A stretch of DNA of 64,000 nt from Bacteroidota bacterium. Its GTDB lineage: Bacteria; Bacteroidota; Bacteroidia; B-17B0; Aurantibacillaceae. Position numbers and translations under genes: made by a program. Shown piece after piece: positions 28,542 through 37,101 of this stretch. The stretch is from NCBI GenBank assembly GCA_016711805.1, contig JADJSH010000039.1, positions 1 through 64,000 of the forward strand, given 5' to 3'. Each line of letters starts with the position of its first letter. The first letter of the stretch is position 1. The notes under the pieces were generated by a model. The model was not told the DNA's origin and did no database searches. It was given only the letters and a program-made list of their open reading frames with translations.

Positions 28542-28952
28542 ATGAGAACCGCCGTATTTAGAAAAGCCAATTTTAACTCTGCTCACCGCTTAAATAATCC
28601 GTTATTTGACGAAAAAACAAATGAAGAAGTGTTTGGACTTTGCAACAATCCAAACTATCACGGGCACAATTACGATTTAATTGTAAAAATAGTGGGAGAA
28701 GTTGATGAACAAACTGGCTATGTGTTTGATTTAAAAATACTGAATGACATCATTAAAGACGAAATTATAGAACGCTTTGATCACCGAAATTTAAATTTAG
28801 ATACTGTAGAGTTTAAAACCTTAAATCCTACAGCCGAAAATATTGCTCGGGTCATTTATGAATTATTGAGAGTAAAAATTGATATCAAATATGATTTAGA
28901 AATTACCTTATACGAAACACCTCGCAACTATGTGGTGTATCCAGTAAAATAA
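28542..28952 (+). CDS. 6-pyruvoyl-tetrahydropterin synthase/QueD family protein
   Basis: Zinc ligands His15, His40 and His42 are in FNSAHRL and YHGHNY. The catalytic Cys34 lies in GLCNNPNYHGHNY, the Cys-x5-His-Gly-His spacing seen in true pyruvoyl-tetrahydropterin synthases. QueD enzymes of queuosine synthesis have Cys-x3-HGH instead. ERFDHRNLN carries the conserved His and NPTAENIARVIYELL the helix. The T-shaped fold length (136 residues) is usual. The reaction is therefore either 6-pyruvoyl-tetrahydropterin formation (a tetrahydrobiopterin-type route) or 6-carboxytetrahydropterin formation. The next gene starts on the last base of its stop codon (TAATG). Confidence 0.85.
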   Translation: MRTAVFRKANFNSAHRLNNPLFDEKTNEEVFGLCNNPNYHGHNYDLIVKIVGEVDEQTGYVFDLKILNDIIKDEIIERFDHRNLNLDTVEFKTLNPTAENIARVIYELLRVKIDIKYDLEITLYETPRNYVVYPVK

Positions 28953-29692
28953 TGAAATATGTGTTTGCCGTTTTCTCTTTGTTACTGTGGCGTTGTTCAA
29001 CCAACAGCCAACACAATAGCATTACCATAAAAAAAGAACCCGTTTTACAACTCTCAAAAAATAAAGTAAAGGCACACGATACCTGTGCGCTCGAACACTT
29101 ACTTATCAAAAAAAACTTAACAAACATTAATTCCTTAGATTCAAATATTAGAGTTGTGCTCCACTACTCTACCTCACATAATTTTTTGAATAAAGATTTA
29201 TATCATGGTCTTCAAAATTGTTATTTACCATGTGAAGTGGCTATTAAATTAAGTAATGCTCAGCAGTTTTTAAATAGTCAATATCCAAATTATCACCTTA
29301 TTGTATTTGATGCTGTGCGACCTTTACATATTCAAAAACAAATGTGGGACGAATTGGATATGCCAGCAAAAGATAAAATTAATTACCTGGCTCATCCTTC
29401 GGATATTTCATTACACAATTACGGCGCTGCTGTTGATGTTGGTATTATTGGAGACAATGACGTATTATTAAATATGGGAACGCCTTTTGATTTTTTCGGA
29501 GAATTAAGTGAACCTAAACGAGAAAAAGAATTTATAGAAAATGGCAAACTATCTCAAGAAGCACTAAACAATCGTTTATTACTAAGAAATGTGATGATGA
29601 AAGCAGGCTTCACGACAATTACTTCCGAATGGTGGCATTTTAATGCAACTAATAAAGTTACAGCTGCTGCTAAGTATGAGTTGATAGAATAG
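28952..29692 (+). CDS. ddpX: D-alanyl-D-alanine dipeptidase (VanX/DdpX family), lipoprotein-like
   Basis: The N-terminus MKYVFAVFSLLLWRC ends in a possible lipobox Cys15. The enzyme domain shows R123 (DAVRPLHIQKQ), the zinc pair His155/Asp162 in SLHNYGAAVDVG and the catalytic Glu226 with zinc His229 in SEWWHFN. These are the same residues, in the same order, as in VanX. The usual reaction is hydrolysis of D-Ala-D-Ala in cell-wall recycling; there is no vanA or vanH nearby, so resistance is unlikely. It overlaps the PTPS-like gene by one base, indicating translational coupling of two unrelated functions. Confidence 0.88.
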   Translation: MKYVFAVFSLLLWRCSTNSQHNSITIKKEPVLQLSKNKVKAHDTCALEHLLIKKNLTNINSLDSNIRVVLHYSTSHNFLNKDLYHGLQNCYLPCEVAIKLSNAQQFLNSQYPNYHLIVFDAVRPLHIQKQMWDELDMPAKDKINYLAHPSDISLHNYGAAVDVGIIGDNDVLLNMGTPFDFFGELSEPKREKEFIENGKLSQEALNNRLLLRNVMMKAGFTTITSEWWHFNATNKVTAAAKYELIE

Positions 29693-29714
29693 ATTGTTCA
29701 TATAAGTTTATCGC

Positions 29715-29843
29715 ACGTTAGTAATAGTGCGTCTGACTTTGGCAATTCGGTGCGAACCGCCATTCGAGAAGGCCATGCGGGGCTAATGGGGGTTGGCGAA
29801 TTGTCTTGAATTTTTGGTTCTTTTTTTTCAAGAAAAAAGAACA
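29715..29843. repeat. Structured intergenic element ending in a U-tract hairpin
   Basis: GGCAATTCG at about 29740 and CGAATTGTC at about 29804 pair at their ends. They are followed by GTTCTTTTTTTTCAAGAAAA then AAGAAC (29817-29842), a hairpin of 11 bp. This composite resembles intergenic repeats known in Bacteroidota. It may act as a bidirectional terminator between the convergent genes ending at 29692 and 29894. Confidence 0.5.
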
Positions 29844-29893
29844 AGTAAACTCAAAATTGACGAAGCGTTAATTGTTTAAGCAAACAACTCTAA

Positions 29894-30559
29894 TCAGATA
29901 TTCACCGTCGTATGCTTCTTTAAATACTTCCCAATCACATAATGCCCTAAATAAATCATTGGTATTAAAGCTAAAGCTACTAATAATTTAAAAGCATAAC
30001 CCCAACTAGCATTAGTCAAAAATTCAGAAAAAGGCCATTTACCAGGCAATACAAAAGCAATAAACTGCACGACAAAAGTATCAATGAGTTGACTCACCAT
30101 TGTACTTCCGGTTGCTCGTAACCAAATGTGCTTGTCGCCGGTTACTTTTTTAAACATCCAAAACACGTACACATCCACCAACTGAGATAATAAAAAAGCA
30201 ATAATACTTCCAACTATAATCCATTGTGATTGCCCGAAAATAGTATTAAAAACACTATCCGATACTGGCGAAAATGAAGTAGCTGGAATACTTAAAGCGA
30301 TCGAAAGAATAATAAAGGTGAAAGAAATTAGGCCAACAGTGATATATGTTAATTTTTTAACACCATCCTTACCATAGTATTCGTTAATCAAATCGGTTAA
30401 CAAAAAAATAACTGGCCACAATATAATACCAATGCTTTGAGTAAATAAATCAAAAAACTGAACTAACTTACCTCCAATTAATTCGGCAACTATAGCGTTG
30501 GTTATAAAAAAACCAGCCAAAACTAAAAACACAATATCTTTTCTACTCTTTAAATCCAC
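29894..30559 (-). CDS. yhhQ: Queuosine precursor transporter (YhhQ/QPTR family)
   Basis: The 221-residue protein has six membrane helices and the family hallmarks ITNAIVAELIGGKL, FLLTDLINEYYGKDGVKK, VGSIIAFLLSQLVDVYVFWM and RATGSTMVSQLIDTFVVQFI. The well-studied E. coli homologue imports preQ0 and preQ1 for making the tRNA base queuosine. The length and helix pattern are typical. It converges with the dipeptidase gene. The PTPS/QueD-family gene 1 kb away may be coincidental, since its motif is not of the queuosine type. Confidence 0.92.
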   Translation of the reverse strand: MDLKSRKDIVFLVLAGFFITNAIVAELIGGKLVQFFDLFTQSIGIILWPVIFLLTDLINEYYGKDGVKKLTYITVGLISFTFIILSIALSIPATSFSPVSDSVFNTIFGQSQWIIVGSIIAFLLSQLVDVYVFWMFKKVTGDKHIWLRATGSTMVSQLIDTFVVQFIAFVLPGKWPFSEFLTNASWGYAFKLLVALALIPMIYLGHYVIGKYLKKHTTVNI

Positions 30560-30631
30560 AATATGTTAATTTACACAAGATTATAAAAAATACCAATCGT
30601 TTACAATTTTTATTAAATTTATACACTTGTT

Positions 30632-33600
30632 ATGTTTTTAGGAAACAACCCAAAGATAAAATTGTTTTTGTGTTCGCTAATTTATGTGTTAGCGACTTCT
30701 TTCGCTTATTCACAAAACATCAAGTTCAAACGTTTAAGTATTGATGAAGGATTATCAGCAAGTTCGGTAAATACTGTTTTTCAAGATTCACAAGATTTTA
30801 TTTGGATTGGCACACAAGATGGATTAAATCGTTACGACGGTTATCATATTAAAATTTTTAAAACCGACCTCAATTCAAAAACTTCTATCTCTTCCAATTT
30901 CATTAACTGTATGTTTGAAGACAAAGAGGGTTTTATTTATGTAGGTACAAACGACCAAGGTTTATCTATATTTAATAAATATATCGAAACATTTACAAAT
31001 TATAAAGCTGGTCTAGGTTCAAAAACGTTATCAAATAATTCAATAAGAAGTATTATTGATTTAAGTGCGACTGAATTATTAATTGCAACCGACGAAGGCT
31101 TAAATATTTTCAACAAAACATCCAAACAGTTTTCCATTGTTAAAACAGAAAATGATGAGTCTGCCGATAATCTAACTTATATTTTTAAAGATTCAAAAAA
31201 TCAAATTTACGTTGCGTCAAATGGCAATGGTTTTTTTAAATATAATTCTGATAAAAAAACTCTTGAAAATTTTCAAGTACCTAGGCAGTTTTCAACTCAA
31301 CAGCATAACATTAACATCTCCGAAAAAATAAATATTCGTTGTATTACAGAGGTTAATGGTTCTATTTGGTGTGGCTCTGATGATGGTATTTTAGTATTTA
31401 ACCCAAATGAAAAAAAGTTTGATAACGTTATAACTTTTGGAACTAATGCAGACACTCGATATAATAATAGAATTGTATCCTATTCAAAAGATGAGGACCC
31501 GAATTTTATTTGGATTGGGACTTGGGGTGGTCTTATTAAATACAATATTAGTAACGGAAGTTCTATTTTAATAAAAAACAATGAGCTCGATCAAAACTCC
31601 CTTTCCAATGATAAAATTTCATTTCTATTAACCGATAAACGTAAAAACCTTTGGGTAGGTACATTAGATAAAGGTATTTGTGTATACTTTCCTTCCTCAA
31701 TTAAGTTTCCGCTTTATAATTTCAGTAATGGTTTAACAAACGATTATGTTTATTCAGTTTTGCAAACTAAAGACAAAACTATTTGGGTAGGAACCGCCGA
31801 TGGATTATTTACCTTAAACGAAAAGTCTTCTAAATTTAATGATGTTTCTGATATTTTAAAAAAGCTTCAAGCTCAAACTATTTTAAGTTTATTAGAAGAT
31901 AAAGAGGGAAATATTTGGATTGGATGCTACGGTCAAGGTATTATTATTTACAATCCGAAAACAAAAACAACAAGAAGAATATTGAGTGAAAATAGTAAAG
32001 TAGGTACTATCACAAAAATAATTCAGGATAAAAATGGGGTTGTTTGGGCAGGAACTATTGAAACAGGGTTGTATGCTATTAATCCAAACACATTAACATA
32101 CAAACGGTATAGTACATCCAATGGCTTGTCATCCGATGGCATTTATTGTATTTACGAAAACAAATCAGACAACACCATTTGGGTTGGAACCTTAGATGGA
32201 GGTATTAGTATTATGAATTTTATGACTAATCCCGATAAACCATTTGTTACATCCTATAAACACATTGATAACAAAAACTCTATCAGCTCAAACTCAGTTA
32301 ATAGTATTCGCAGAGCTGCAAATGGCATATACTGGATAGGAACCAGCAATGGTTTAAATAAATTTGACTACAAAACCAAACAGTTCACCGTTTATACAGA
32401 AAAAGATGGTTTACCAAACAGTTATATTTATGATGTTATTCCTGATAAAAACAACAATCTTTGGCTTCCCTCTAATTTTGGTTTAACTAAGTTTAATCCA
32501 ACTATTGAAAATATTAACGGAAGCGCTTTCAAAAACTACAACACAAAAGATGGTGTTCAAGCGCGCGAATTTAATCAAGGTGCATCTTTCTTATGTTCAG
32601 ACGGAAAAATTTTAGTAGGAGGCGTTTCTGGTTTAAATTATTTTGATCCAAATGACATCAAAGAAAACACCATTACGCCTAACTCTTATATCTATTCGTT
32701 TGGTAGACAAGGAAAAGATGTACCCACAGACAGTAGCATTATCTTTAAAAAATATATTGAATTATCATACAAAGAGAATTATTTTACTTTCCAGTTTGTG
32801 ACACTAGATTATATTTCTCCTGATAAAAACAAATTCATGTTCAAATTAGAAGGCTATGATAACAATTGGTCTTCGCCATCTGATGTAAGATATGCTTCAT
32901 ACACTGAACTTCCAGGCGGCACTTACACTTTTAAAATTAAAGCCACTAATAGCGATGGCGTTTGGAGAGAAACACCTTATGAAATTACCATTAAAGTAAT
33001 TCCACCTTGGTGGAAAACGATGTGGTTTTACGTCATTTCAGGCATTGTTGTTTTTGCTTCTGTAGTAGGATTTTTTAGGTATAGAACCAATATTATTAAA
33101 AAAGAAAATAAGATTCTTGAAAACAAAGTATCTGAAAGAACAAAAGAACTAGCAGAAAAAAACAGAGATATTACCAGTAGTATCGAATATGCTAAGCGTA
33201 TTCAAGAAGCTATTTTACCGTCGAAAGATTTAATTTTCTCTAAATTAAAAAATGCGTTTATTTTATATAAACCAAAAGATATTGTAAGCGGCGATTTTTA
33301 TTGGTTTGGAGAAAAAGGAGATTACAAAATTATTGCAGTAGTTGATTGCACTGGTCATGGTGTACCAGGTGCCTTTATGAGTATGATTGGGCACAATTTG
33401 TTAAATCAAATTGTATCCGAAAAAGGATTTTATGATCCAGGGAAAATATTAGAAGAATTGCACAAAGGTGTGCAGGCCGCCTTGAAACAAGGACATAACG
33501 ATGTTGATACAAACGACGGAATGGATGTGGCCATGATGGCTCTAAACACTGAAACCAGAGAATGTCTATGGGCTGGAGCTTTTAGAGGTTTAGTGATCAT

Positions 33601-33925
33601 AAACGATGAAGGCGATATAGAAAAAATAGACGGCAATAAATATCCTGTTGGAGGTGCACAATTAGATTCGGAAAGAGTATTTACTACTCATAAACGTCAA
33701 TTACAAAAAAATGATTGTGTATATATGTCTACCGATGGATACGCAGATCAATTTGGTGGACCAAAAGGTAAAAAATTTATGGTACGTCAATTTCACGACA
33801 ACTTAAAATCGGTTCATCAATATAGTGTAACAGAACAGCAAAAAGAACTAGAAAATCAGTTTAACGAATGGAAAGGTAATTTTGAACAAATTGATGATGT
33901 TTTAGTGATTGGAATAAAAGTTTAA
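30632..33925 (+). CDS. Two-component-regulator propeller sensor with SpoIIE/PP2C phosphatase (SiaA-like)
   Basis: After a signal peptide (about 1-27) come some twelve two-component-regulator propeller blades with the motif IWIGTQDGLNRYDG, repeated variously as KNLWVGTLDKGICVY and GIYWIGTSNGLNKFD. A Y_Y_Y domain (FMFKLEGYDNNWSSPSDVRY) follows. A single membrane helix lies at about 797-817, then a coiled coil (ENKVSERTKELAEKNRD). The cytoplasmic end is a SpoIIE-type PP2C phosphatase with metal-site residues in SGDFYWFG (about 886) and VVDCTGHGVPGAFMSMIG (about 903). The layout is a surface or periplasmic sensor controlling a serine/threonine phosphatase. The SiaB and SiaC genes downstream are its probable partners, as in the SiaABC switch. 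Confidence 0.93.
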   Translation: MFLGNNPKIKLFLCSLIYVLATSFAYSQNIKFKRLSIDEGLSASSVNTVFQDSQDFIWIGTQDGLNRYDGYHIKIFKTDLNSKTSISSNFINCMFEDKEGFIYVGTNDQGLSIFNKYIETFTNYKAGLGSKTLSNNSIRSIIDLSATELLIATDEGLNIFNKTSKQFSIVKTENDESADNLTYIFKDSKNQIYVASNGNGFFKYNSDKKTLENFQVPRQFSTQQHNINISEKINIRCITEVNGSIWCGSDDGILVFNPNEKKFDNVITFGTNADTRYNNRIVSYSKDEDPNFIWIGTWGGLIKYNISNGSSILIKNNELDQNSLSNDKISFLLTDKRKNLWVGTLDKGICVYFPSSIKFPLYNFSNGLTNDYVYSVLQTKDKTIWVGTADGLFTLNEKSSKFNDVSDILKKLQAQTILSLLEDKEGNIWIGCYGQGIIIYNPKTKTTRRILSENSKVGTITKIIQDKNGVVWAGTIETGLYAINPNTLTYKRYSTSNGLSSDGIYCIYENKSDNTIWVGTLDGGISIMNFMTNPDKPFVTSYKHIDNKNSISSNSVNSIRRAANGIYWIGTSNGLNKFDYKTKQFTVYTEKDGLPNSYIYDVIPDKNNNLWLPSNFGLTKFNPTIENINGSAFKNYNTKDGVQAREFNQGASFLCSDGKILVGGVSGLNYFDPNDIKENTITPNSYIYSFGRQGKDVPTDSSIIFKKYIELSYKENYFTFQFVTLDYISPDKNKFMFKLEGYDNNWSSPSDVRYASYTELPGGTYTFKIKATNSDGVWRETPYEITIKVIPPWWKTMWFYVISGIVVFASVVGFFRYRTNIIKKENKILENKVSERTKELAEKNRDITSSIEYAKRIQEAILPSKDLIFSKLKNAFILYKPKDIVSGDFYWFGEKGDYKIIAVVDCTGHGVPGAFMSMIGHNLLNQIVSEKGFYDPGKILEELHKGVQAALKQGHNDVDTNDGMDVAMMALNTETRECLWAGAFRGLVIINDEGDIEKIDGNKYPVGGAQLDSERVFTTHKRQLQKNDCVYMSTDGYADQFGGPKGKKFMVRQFHDNLKSVHQYSVTEQQKELENQFNEWKGNFEQIDDVLVIGIKV

Positions 33926-33965
33926 AAAAAAAATGAAAAAGTGTTTTTTAGATAAAATATTTTTT

Positions 33966-33973
33966 TATATTTG
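33966..33973 (+). promoter_or_regulatory. Bacteroidota -7 promoter element
   Basis: An exact TAnnTTTG match (TATATTTG) lies 51 bases upstream of the ATG at 34025. It suggests that the lipoprotein gene, and perhaps the siaB and siaC genes after it, have a promoter separate from that of the phosphatase gene. Confidence 0.4.
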
Positions 33974-34024
33974 ATTCATAATTTGGCATCTTATTTGCCT
34001 AATTGGTCGAAAAAACTAAACAAA

Positions 34025-34882
34025 ATGAAAAAAAGTAACATTATAGCCTCTCTTTTAATCGTAGCGTCGATTATTACATTAAATTCTTGTAAAAAGAAAA
34101 CAGAAGTTGATAATGAATCACAATCAGTAGTTGACAACGCTGTTTGTGAACAACAATTCATGTCAATTCAACCAGTTGTAAGTGAAAAAGGAATTACCCA
34201 AAGCGGTATTAAAAGAACAACAGGTTTTGAAACTTGGACGATTTTAGGTGCATTAGGTAACGGTACAATTACTCCTAGTGCCAATGACACAATTGATTCA
34301 AATGCTGATGGTATATATGATAACGGACCTGTAACTTTTCAATTAACATACACTACCGGATTTGTTGGAAATGATGGAATACCAAGAACTGGTTCTTTGA
34401 ATATTACAACTGCAAAAAGATGGTCAGCTTTTAACAACACTATAACTATTGATTTAGTAAATTTTGTAGTTAATGGAAGTGTTACTTATTCAGGTCAAGT
34501 AAAAATTACAAGAACAAGTGCCTTATCGGTAACTTGCGAAGTATTAAACGGTCACTGTTCTAATGGTTCATGGAATATTGATTATACAGGCACAAAAACA
34601 TTAACTCAAATTGGAGGTCAAAATACACCAAACATTGAGGCTGATGATATTTATTCAATTACAGGGAATTCTTCAGGTGTAAATAGAGAAGGTCGCGCAT
34701 TTACGACATCTATTACAAATGCTTTAGTAAAAAAATCAAGTTGTAAATTTATTACTTCAGGTAGTTTAGATTTAACTCCAGAAGGATTTAAAACAAGAAC
34801 TGTTGATTTTGGTAGCGGTGAATGTGACGATGATGCCACTTACACAGTTAACGGGCAAACTATTTCATTTAAATTAAAATAA
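34025..34882 (+). CDS. Unknown lipoprotein
   Basis: MKKSNIIASLLIVASIITLN then SCKKKTE is a lipoprotein signal, with Cys22 in the lipobox. About 260 residues of beta-rich, glycine- and threonine-rich sequence follow, for example WTILGALGNGTITPSANDTI and FQLTYTTGFVGNDGIPRTGS. CEVLNGHCSNGSWNIDYTGT comes near the middle. No enzyme motif is seen and the family is unknown to me. It sits between the sensor phosphatase and siaB, so it may belong to the signalling unit, or may be expressed from its own promoter at 33966. Confidence 0.7.
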   Translation: MKKSNIIASLLIVASIITLNSCKKKTEVDNESQSVVDNAVCEQQFMSIQPVVSEKGITQSGIKRTTGFETWTILGALGNGTITPSANDTIDSNADGIYDNGPVTFQLTYTTGFVGNDGIPRTGSLNITTAKRWSAFNNTITIDLVNFVVNGSVTYSGQVKITRTSALSVTCEVLNGHCSNGSWNIDYTGTKTLTQIGGQNTPNIEADDIYSITGNSSGVNREGRAFTTSITNALVKKSSCKFITSGSLDLTPEGFKTRTVDFGSGECDDDATYTVNGQTISFKLK

Positions 34883-34902
34883 TAGATTTACAATCATCCC
34901 TT

Positions 34903-35457
34903 ATGATTGACGCATTCAATATATACGACAAAATGGACAAGAATAATATTCTCTTGTCTTTTAAAGGAGATATTACCTCTGAATTGTTGACTTCTATTCT
35001 TCAAATTATGGAGAATAAGATGGATAACATGCAAGAGGAGCCTAAAACTAAAAAGAAAGTATATAATGTATTAGTTGAATGTCTTCAAAATCTATATCAC
35101 CACATGGATGATGCAACCGATTTTAACGGTGATAAAAATAGAAGTGCTATTTTTATGATTGCTAAACATGAAGGTTCTTACAATATTATCACTGGAAACT
35201 ACATTTTAAACGAAAACATTTACGGTTTAAAAACCAGATTAGATGAAGTAAATGCTTTAAACAAAGACCAATTAAAAGACTACTATAAATCAGTGTTAAA
35301 TAATGGAGAAATGTCGCTAAAAGGCGGAGGAGGATTAGGGATGATTGACATTGCAAGAAAAACTGGTGAAAAATTAGAGTATGATTTTTTGGAAATTGAC
35401 AATAAAGTTTCTTTCTTTACACTTATTATAAAAGTTACACAACCACAATTAATATAA
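34903..35457 (+). CDS. siaB: SiaB-family protein kinase
   Basis: The 184-residue product shows the SiaB-family layout. An N-terminal dimer region (FKGDITSELLTSILQIMENK) precedes a GHKL-type ATP fold. Its N-box is at VYNVLVECLQNLYHHMDD (Glu and Asn presumed for Mg-ATP) and a glycine loop at LKGGGGLGMIDIARKTG. In Pseudomonas SiaB phosphorylates SiaC and is opposed by the SiaA phosphatase. Here SiaA-like and SiaC-like genes flank it, 13 bases before siaC. The kinase assignment is by family. Confidence 0.85.
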   Translation: MIDAFNIYDKMDKNNILLSFKGDITSELLTSILQIMENKMDNMQEEPKTKKKVYNVLVECLQNLYHHMDDATDFNGDKNRSAIFMIAKHEGSYNIITGNYILNENIYGLKTRLDEVNALNKDQLKDYYKSVLNNGEMSLKGGGGLGMIDIARKTGEKLEYDFLEIDNKVSFFTLIIKVTQPQLI

Positions 35458-35469
35458 AAACAGATCATT

Positions 35470-35850
35470 ATGGAAAAATACGCTATCGAAGGCACGCCAA
35501 AAACACCAACTATATCTTTTGATATCCAAGGCGGTTTATTAGAAATTAAAGGACGTTCAATCCCTGAAAATTCAATTGAGTTTTACAAACCATTAGTTGA
35601 CGCTTTAGACAAGTATTCTTCAGCTTCAAAACCAACTACAACTGTTAATATTCAATTAGAATATTTCAACACGAGTTCTTCTAAATGTATTTTAGATGTA
35701 TTTAAAAAATTAGAAGCTATTCATAAAGGTGGAAGTGCAGTTACTATTAACTGGCATTATGAAGAAGATGATGAAGATATGTTAGAAGCTGGTGAAGATT
35801 ACCAAGCAATTATCAATATTCCATTTAAAATGGTACAAGTAGCTGAGTAA
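35470..35850 (+). CDS. siaC: SiaC (DUF1987) partner-switch protein
   Basis: The 126-residue protein matches DUF1987/SiaC. It opens IEGTPKTPTISFDIQGGLLE, continues with RSIPENSIEFYKPLVDALDK, and has the phospho-acceptor loop EYFNTSSSKCILDVF. Thr68 here has the same number as the threonine phosphorylated in Pseudomonas SiaC. The C-terminal helix and strand (YEEDDEDMLEAGEDYQAIIN) are conserved. In Pseudomonas SiaC activates the diguanylate cyclase SiaD when dephosphorylated. No cyclase is in this window, so its target here is unknown. Confidence 0.92.
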   Translation: MEKYAIEGTPKTPTISFDIQGGLLEIKGRSIPENSIEFYKPLVDALDKYSSASKPTTTVNIQLEYFNTSSSKCILDVFKKLEAIHKGGSAVTINWHYEEDDEDMLEAGEDYQAIINIPFKMVQVAE

Positions 35851-35870
35851 TATTAAATTACGATGTTTAT

Positions 35871-35897
35871 AAAACCCCGAAATTTCGGGGTTTTTTT
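35871..35897 (+). terminator. Intrinsic terminator after siaC
   Basis: AAAACCCCGAAATTTCGGGG followed by T's forms a near-perfect stem, 20 bases after the siaC stop. It closes the SiaABC-like unit. Confidence 0.92.
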
Positions 35898-35920
35898 ATG
35901 GAATTTAACCAATATTTCAT

Positions 35921-35928
35921 TAAATTTG
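35921..35928 (+). promoter_or_regulatory. Bacteroidota -7 promoter element of the aldolase gene
   Basis: TAAATTTG is an exact TAnnTTTG match 25 bases upstream of the aldolase ATG, directly after the siaC terminator. No clear TTG -33 box was found. Confidence 0.45.
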
Positions 35929-35953
35929 TGGTCTCTAAAAAAAGAAAATATTT

Positions 35954-37006
35954 ATGTCAAAAATTACCGACTTATTAGGAGCGCAAGCTGATAGTTTATT
36001 AAATCATACTTGTAAAACAATATCTAAAGATCATATTGTAACGCCAAACTCTAACTTTATTGATCAAACCTTTGTTTATAGTAATCGTAATCCTCAAGTA
36101 TTAAGAAGCCTTGCGCAATTATACGGAAACGGAAGATTAGCGAACACAGGCTACATGAGTATTTTACCAGTAGATCAAGGTATTGAACATAGTGCAGGCG
36201 CATCCTTTGCTCCTAACCCTATTTATTTTGACAGCGAAAATATTGTGAAATTAGCTATTGAAGGTGGTTGTAACGCTGTTGCATCTACTTATGGAGTACT
36301 TGGTTCAGTTGCTCGTAAATACGCTCACAAAATTCCTTTTATTGTAAAAATTAACCATAACGAATTTATTTCGTACCCAAATAAATTTGATCAAATTATG
36401 TTTGGTTCTGTTGAAGACGCTTGGAACATGGGCGCAGTTGCAGTTGGTGCAACTATCTATTTTGGTTCTCCTGAGTCAGGACGCCAAATTGTGGAAGTAG
36501 CACAAGCTTTTGAGCGCGCTCACCAATTAGGTATGGCAACTATTTTATGGTGCTATACACGTAACAACGCATTCAAAAAAGATGGTGTAGATTACCACAC
36601 AGCTGCCGATTTATCATCGCAAGCAAATCATTTAGGAGTAACTATTCAAGCAGATATTATCAAACAAAAAATGTCTGATAAAAATGGTGGTTACAATGCT
36701 CTAAACTACGGAAAAACTCACGCTAAAGTATATTCTGAACTAACTACTGATCATCCAATTGATTTATGTCGTTACCAAGTAGCAAACTGTTATATGGGTA
36801 AGGTTGGTTTAATTAATAGTGGCGGCGAAAGTAAAGGCGCTTCTGATTTATCAGAAGCAGTTACTACAGCGGTTATCAATAAACGTGGTGGCGGACAAGG
36901 TTTAATTTCTGGACGTAAAGCGTTTCAAAAACCAATGAAAGAAGGTGTTGAATTATTAAACACGATTCAAGACGTTTACTTAGACAAAACAATTACAGTT
37001 GCTTAA
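35954..37006 (+). CDS. fbaB: Class I fructose-bisphosphate aldolase (FbaB/DhnA type)
   Basis: The 350-residue enzyme reversibly splits fructose 1,6-bisphosphate in glycolysis and gluconeogenesis through a Schiff base, needing no metal. Family motifs are MSILPVDQGIEHSAGASFAP, GCNAVASTYGVLGSVARKYA, HKIPFIVKINHNEFISYPNK and GMATILWCYTRNNAFKKDG. The final GLISGRKAFQKPMKEGVELL phosphate-binding region is intact. The length fits the archaeal/bacterial DhnA group. It has its own -7 box after a terminator. A run of CTAATT-type repeats lies between it and accD. Confidence 0.93.
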   Translation: MSKITDLLGAQADSLLNHTCKTISKDHIVTPNSNFIDQTFVYSNRNPQVLRSLAQLYGNGRLANTGYMSILPVDQGIEHSAGASFAPNPIYFDSENIVKLAIEGGCNAVASTYGVLGSVARKYAHKIPFIVKINHNEFISYPNKFDQIMFGSVEDAWNMGAVAVGATIYFGSPESGRQIVEVAQAFERAHQLGMATILWCYTRNNAFKKDGVDYHTAADLSSQANHLGVTIQADIIKQKMSDKNGGYNALNYGKTHAKVYSELTTDHPIDLCRYQVANCYMGKVGLINSGGESKGASDLSEAVTTAVINKRGGGQGLISGRKAFQKPMKEGVELLNTIQDVYLDKTITVA

Positions 37007-37101
37007 TTAGTCAATGAGCCGATGTGGCAATTTGACAATGAAAAAAATAAAAATCTCAATTGGCTAATTTTCTAATTATCTAATTGACTAATTGATAAAA
37101 A

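Noticed and set aside
28952..29692. Vancomycin-resistance locus
   Set aside because: The VanX-like dipeptidase stands alone; no VanA, VanH, VanR or VanS homologues are present.
28542..30559. Queuosine synthesis island
   Set aside because: The transporter is queuosine-type, but the PTPS-like enzyme carries the Cys-x5-HGH motif, and no other queuosine gene is seen.
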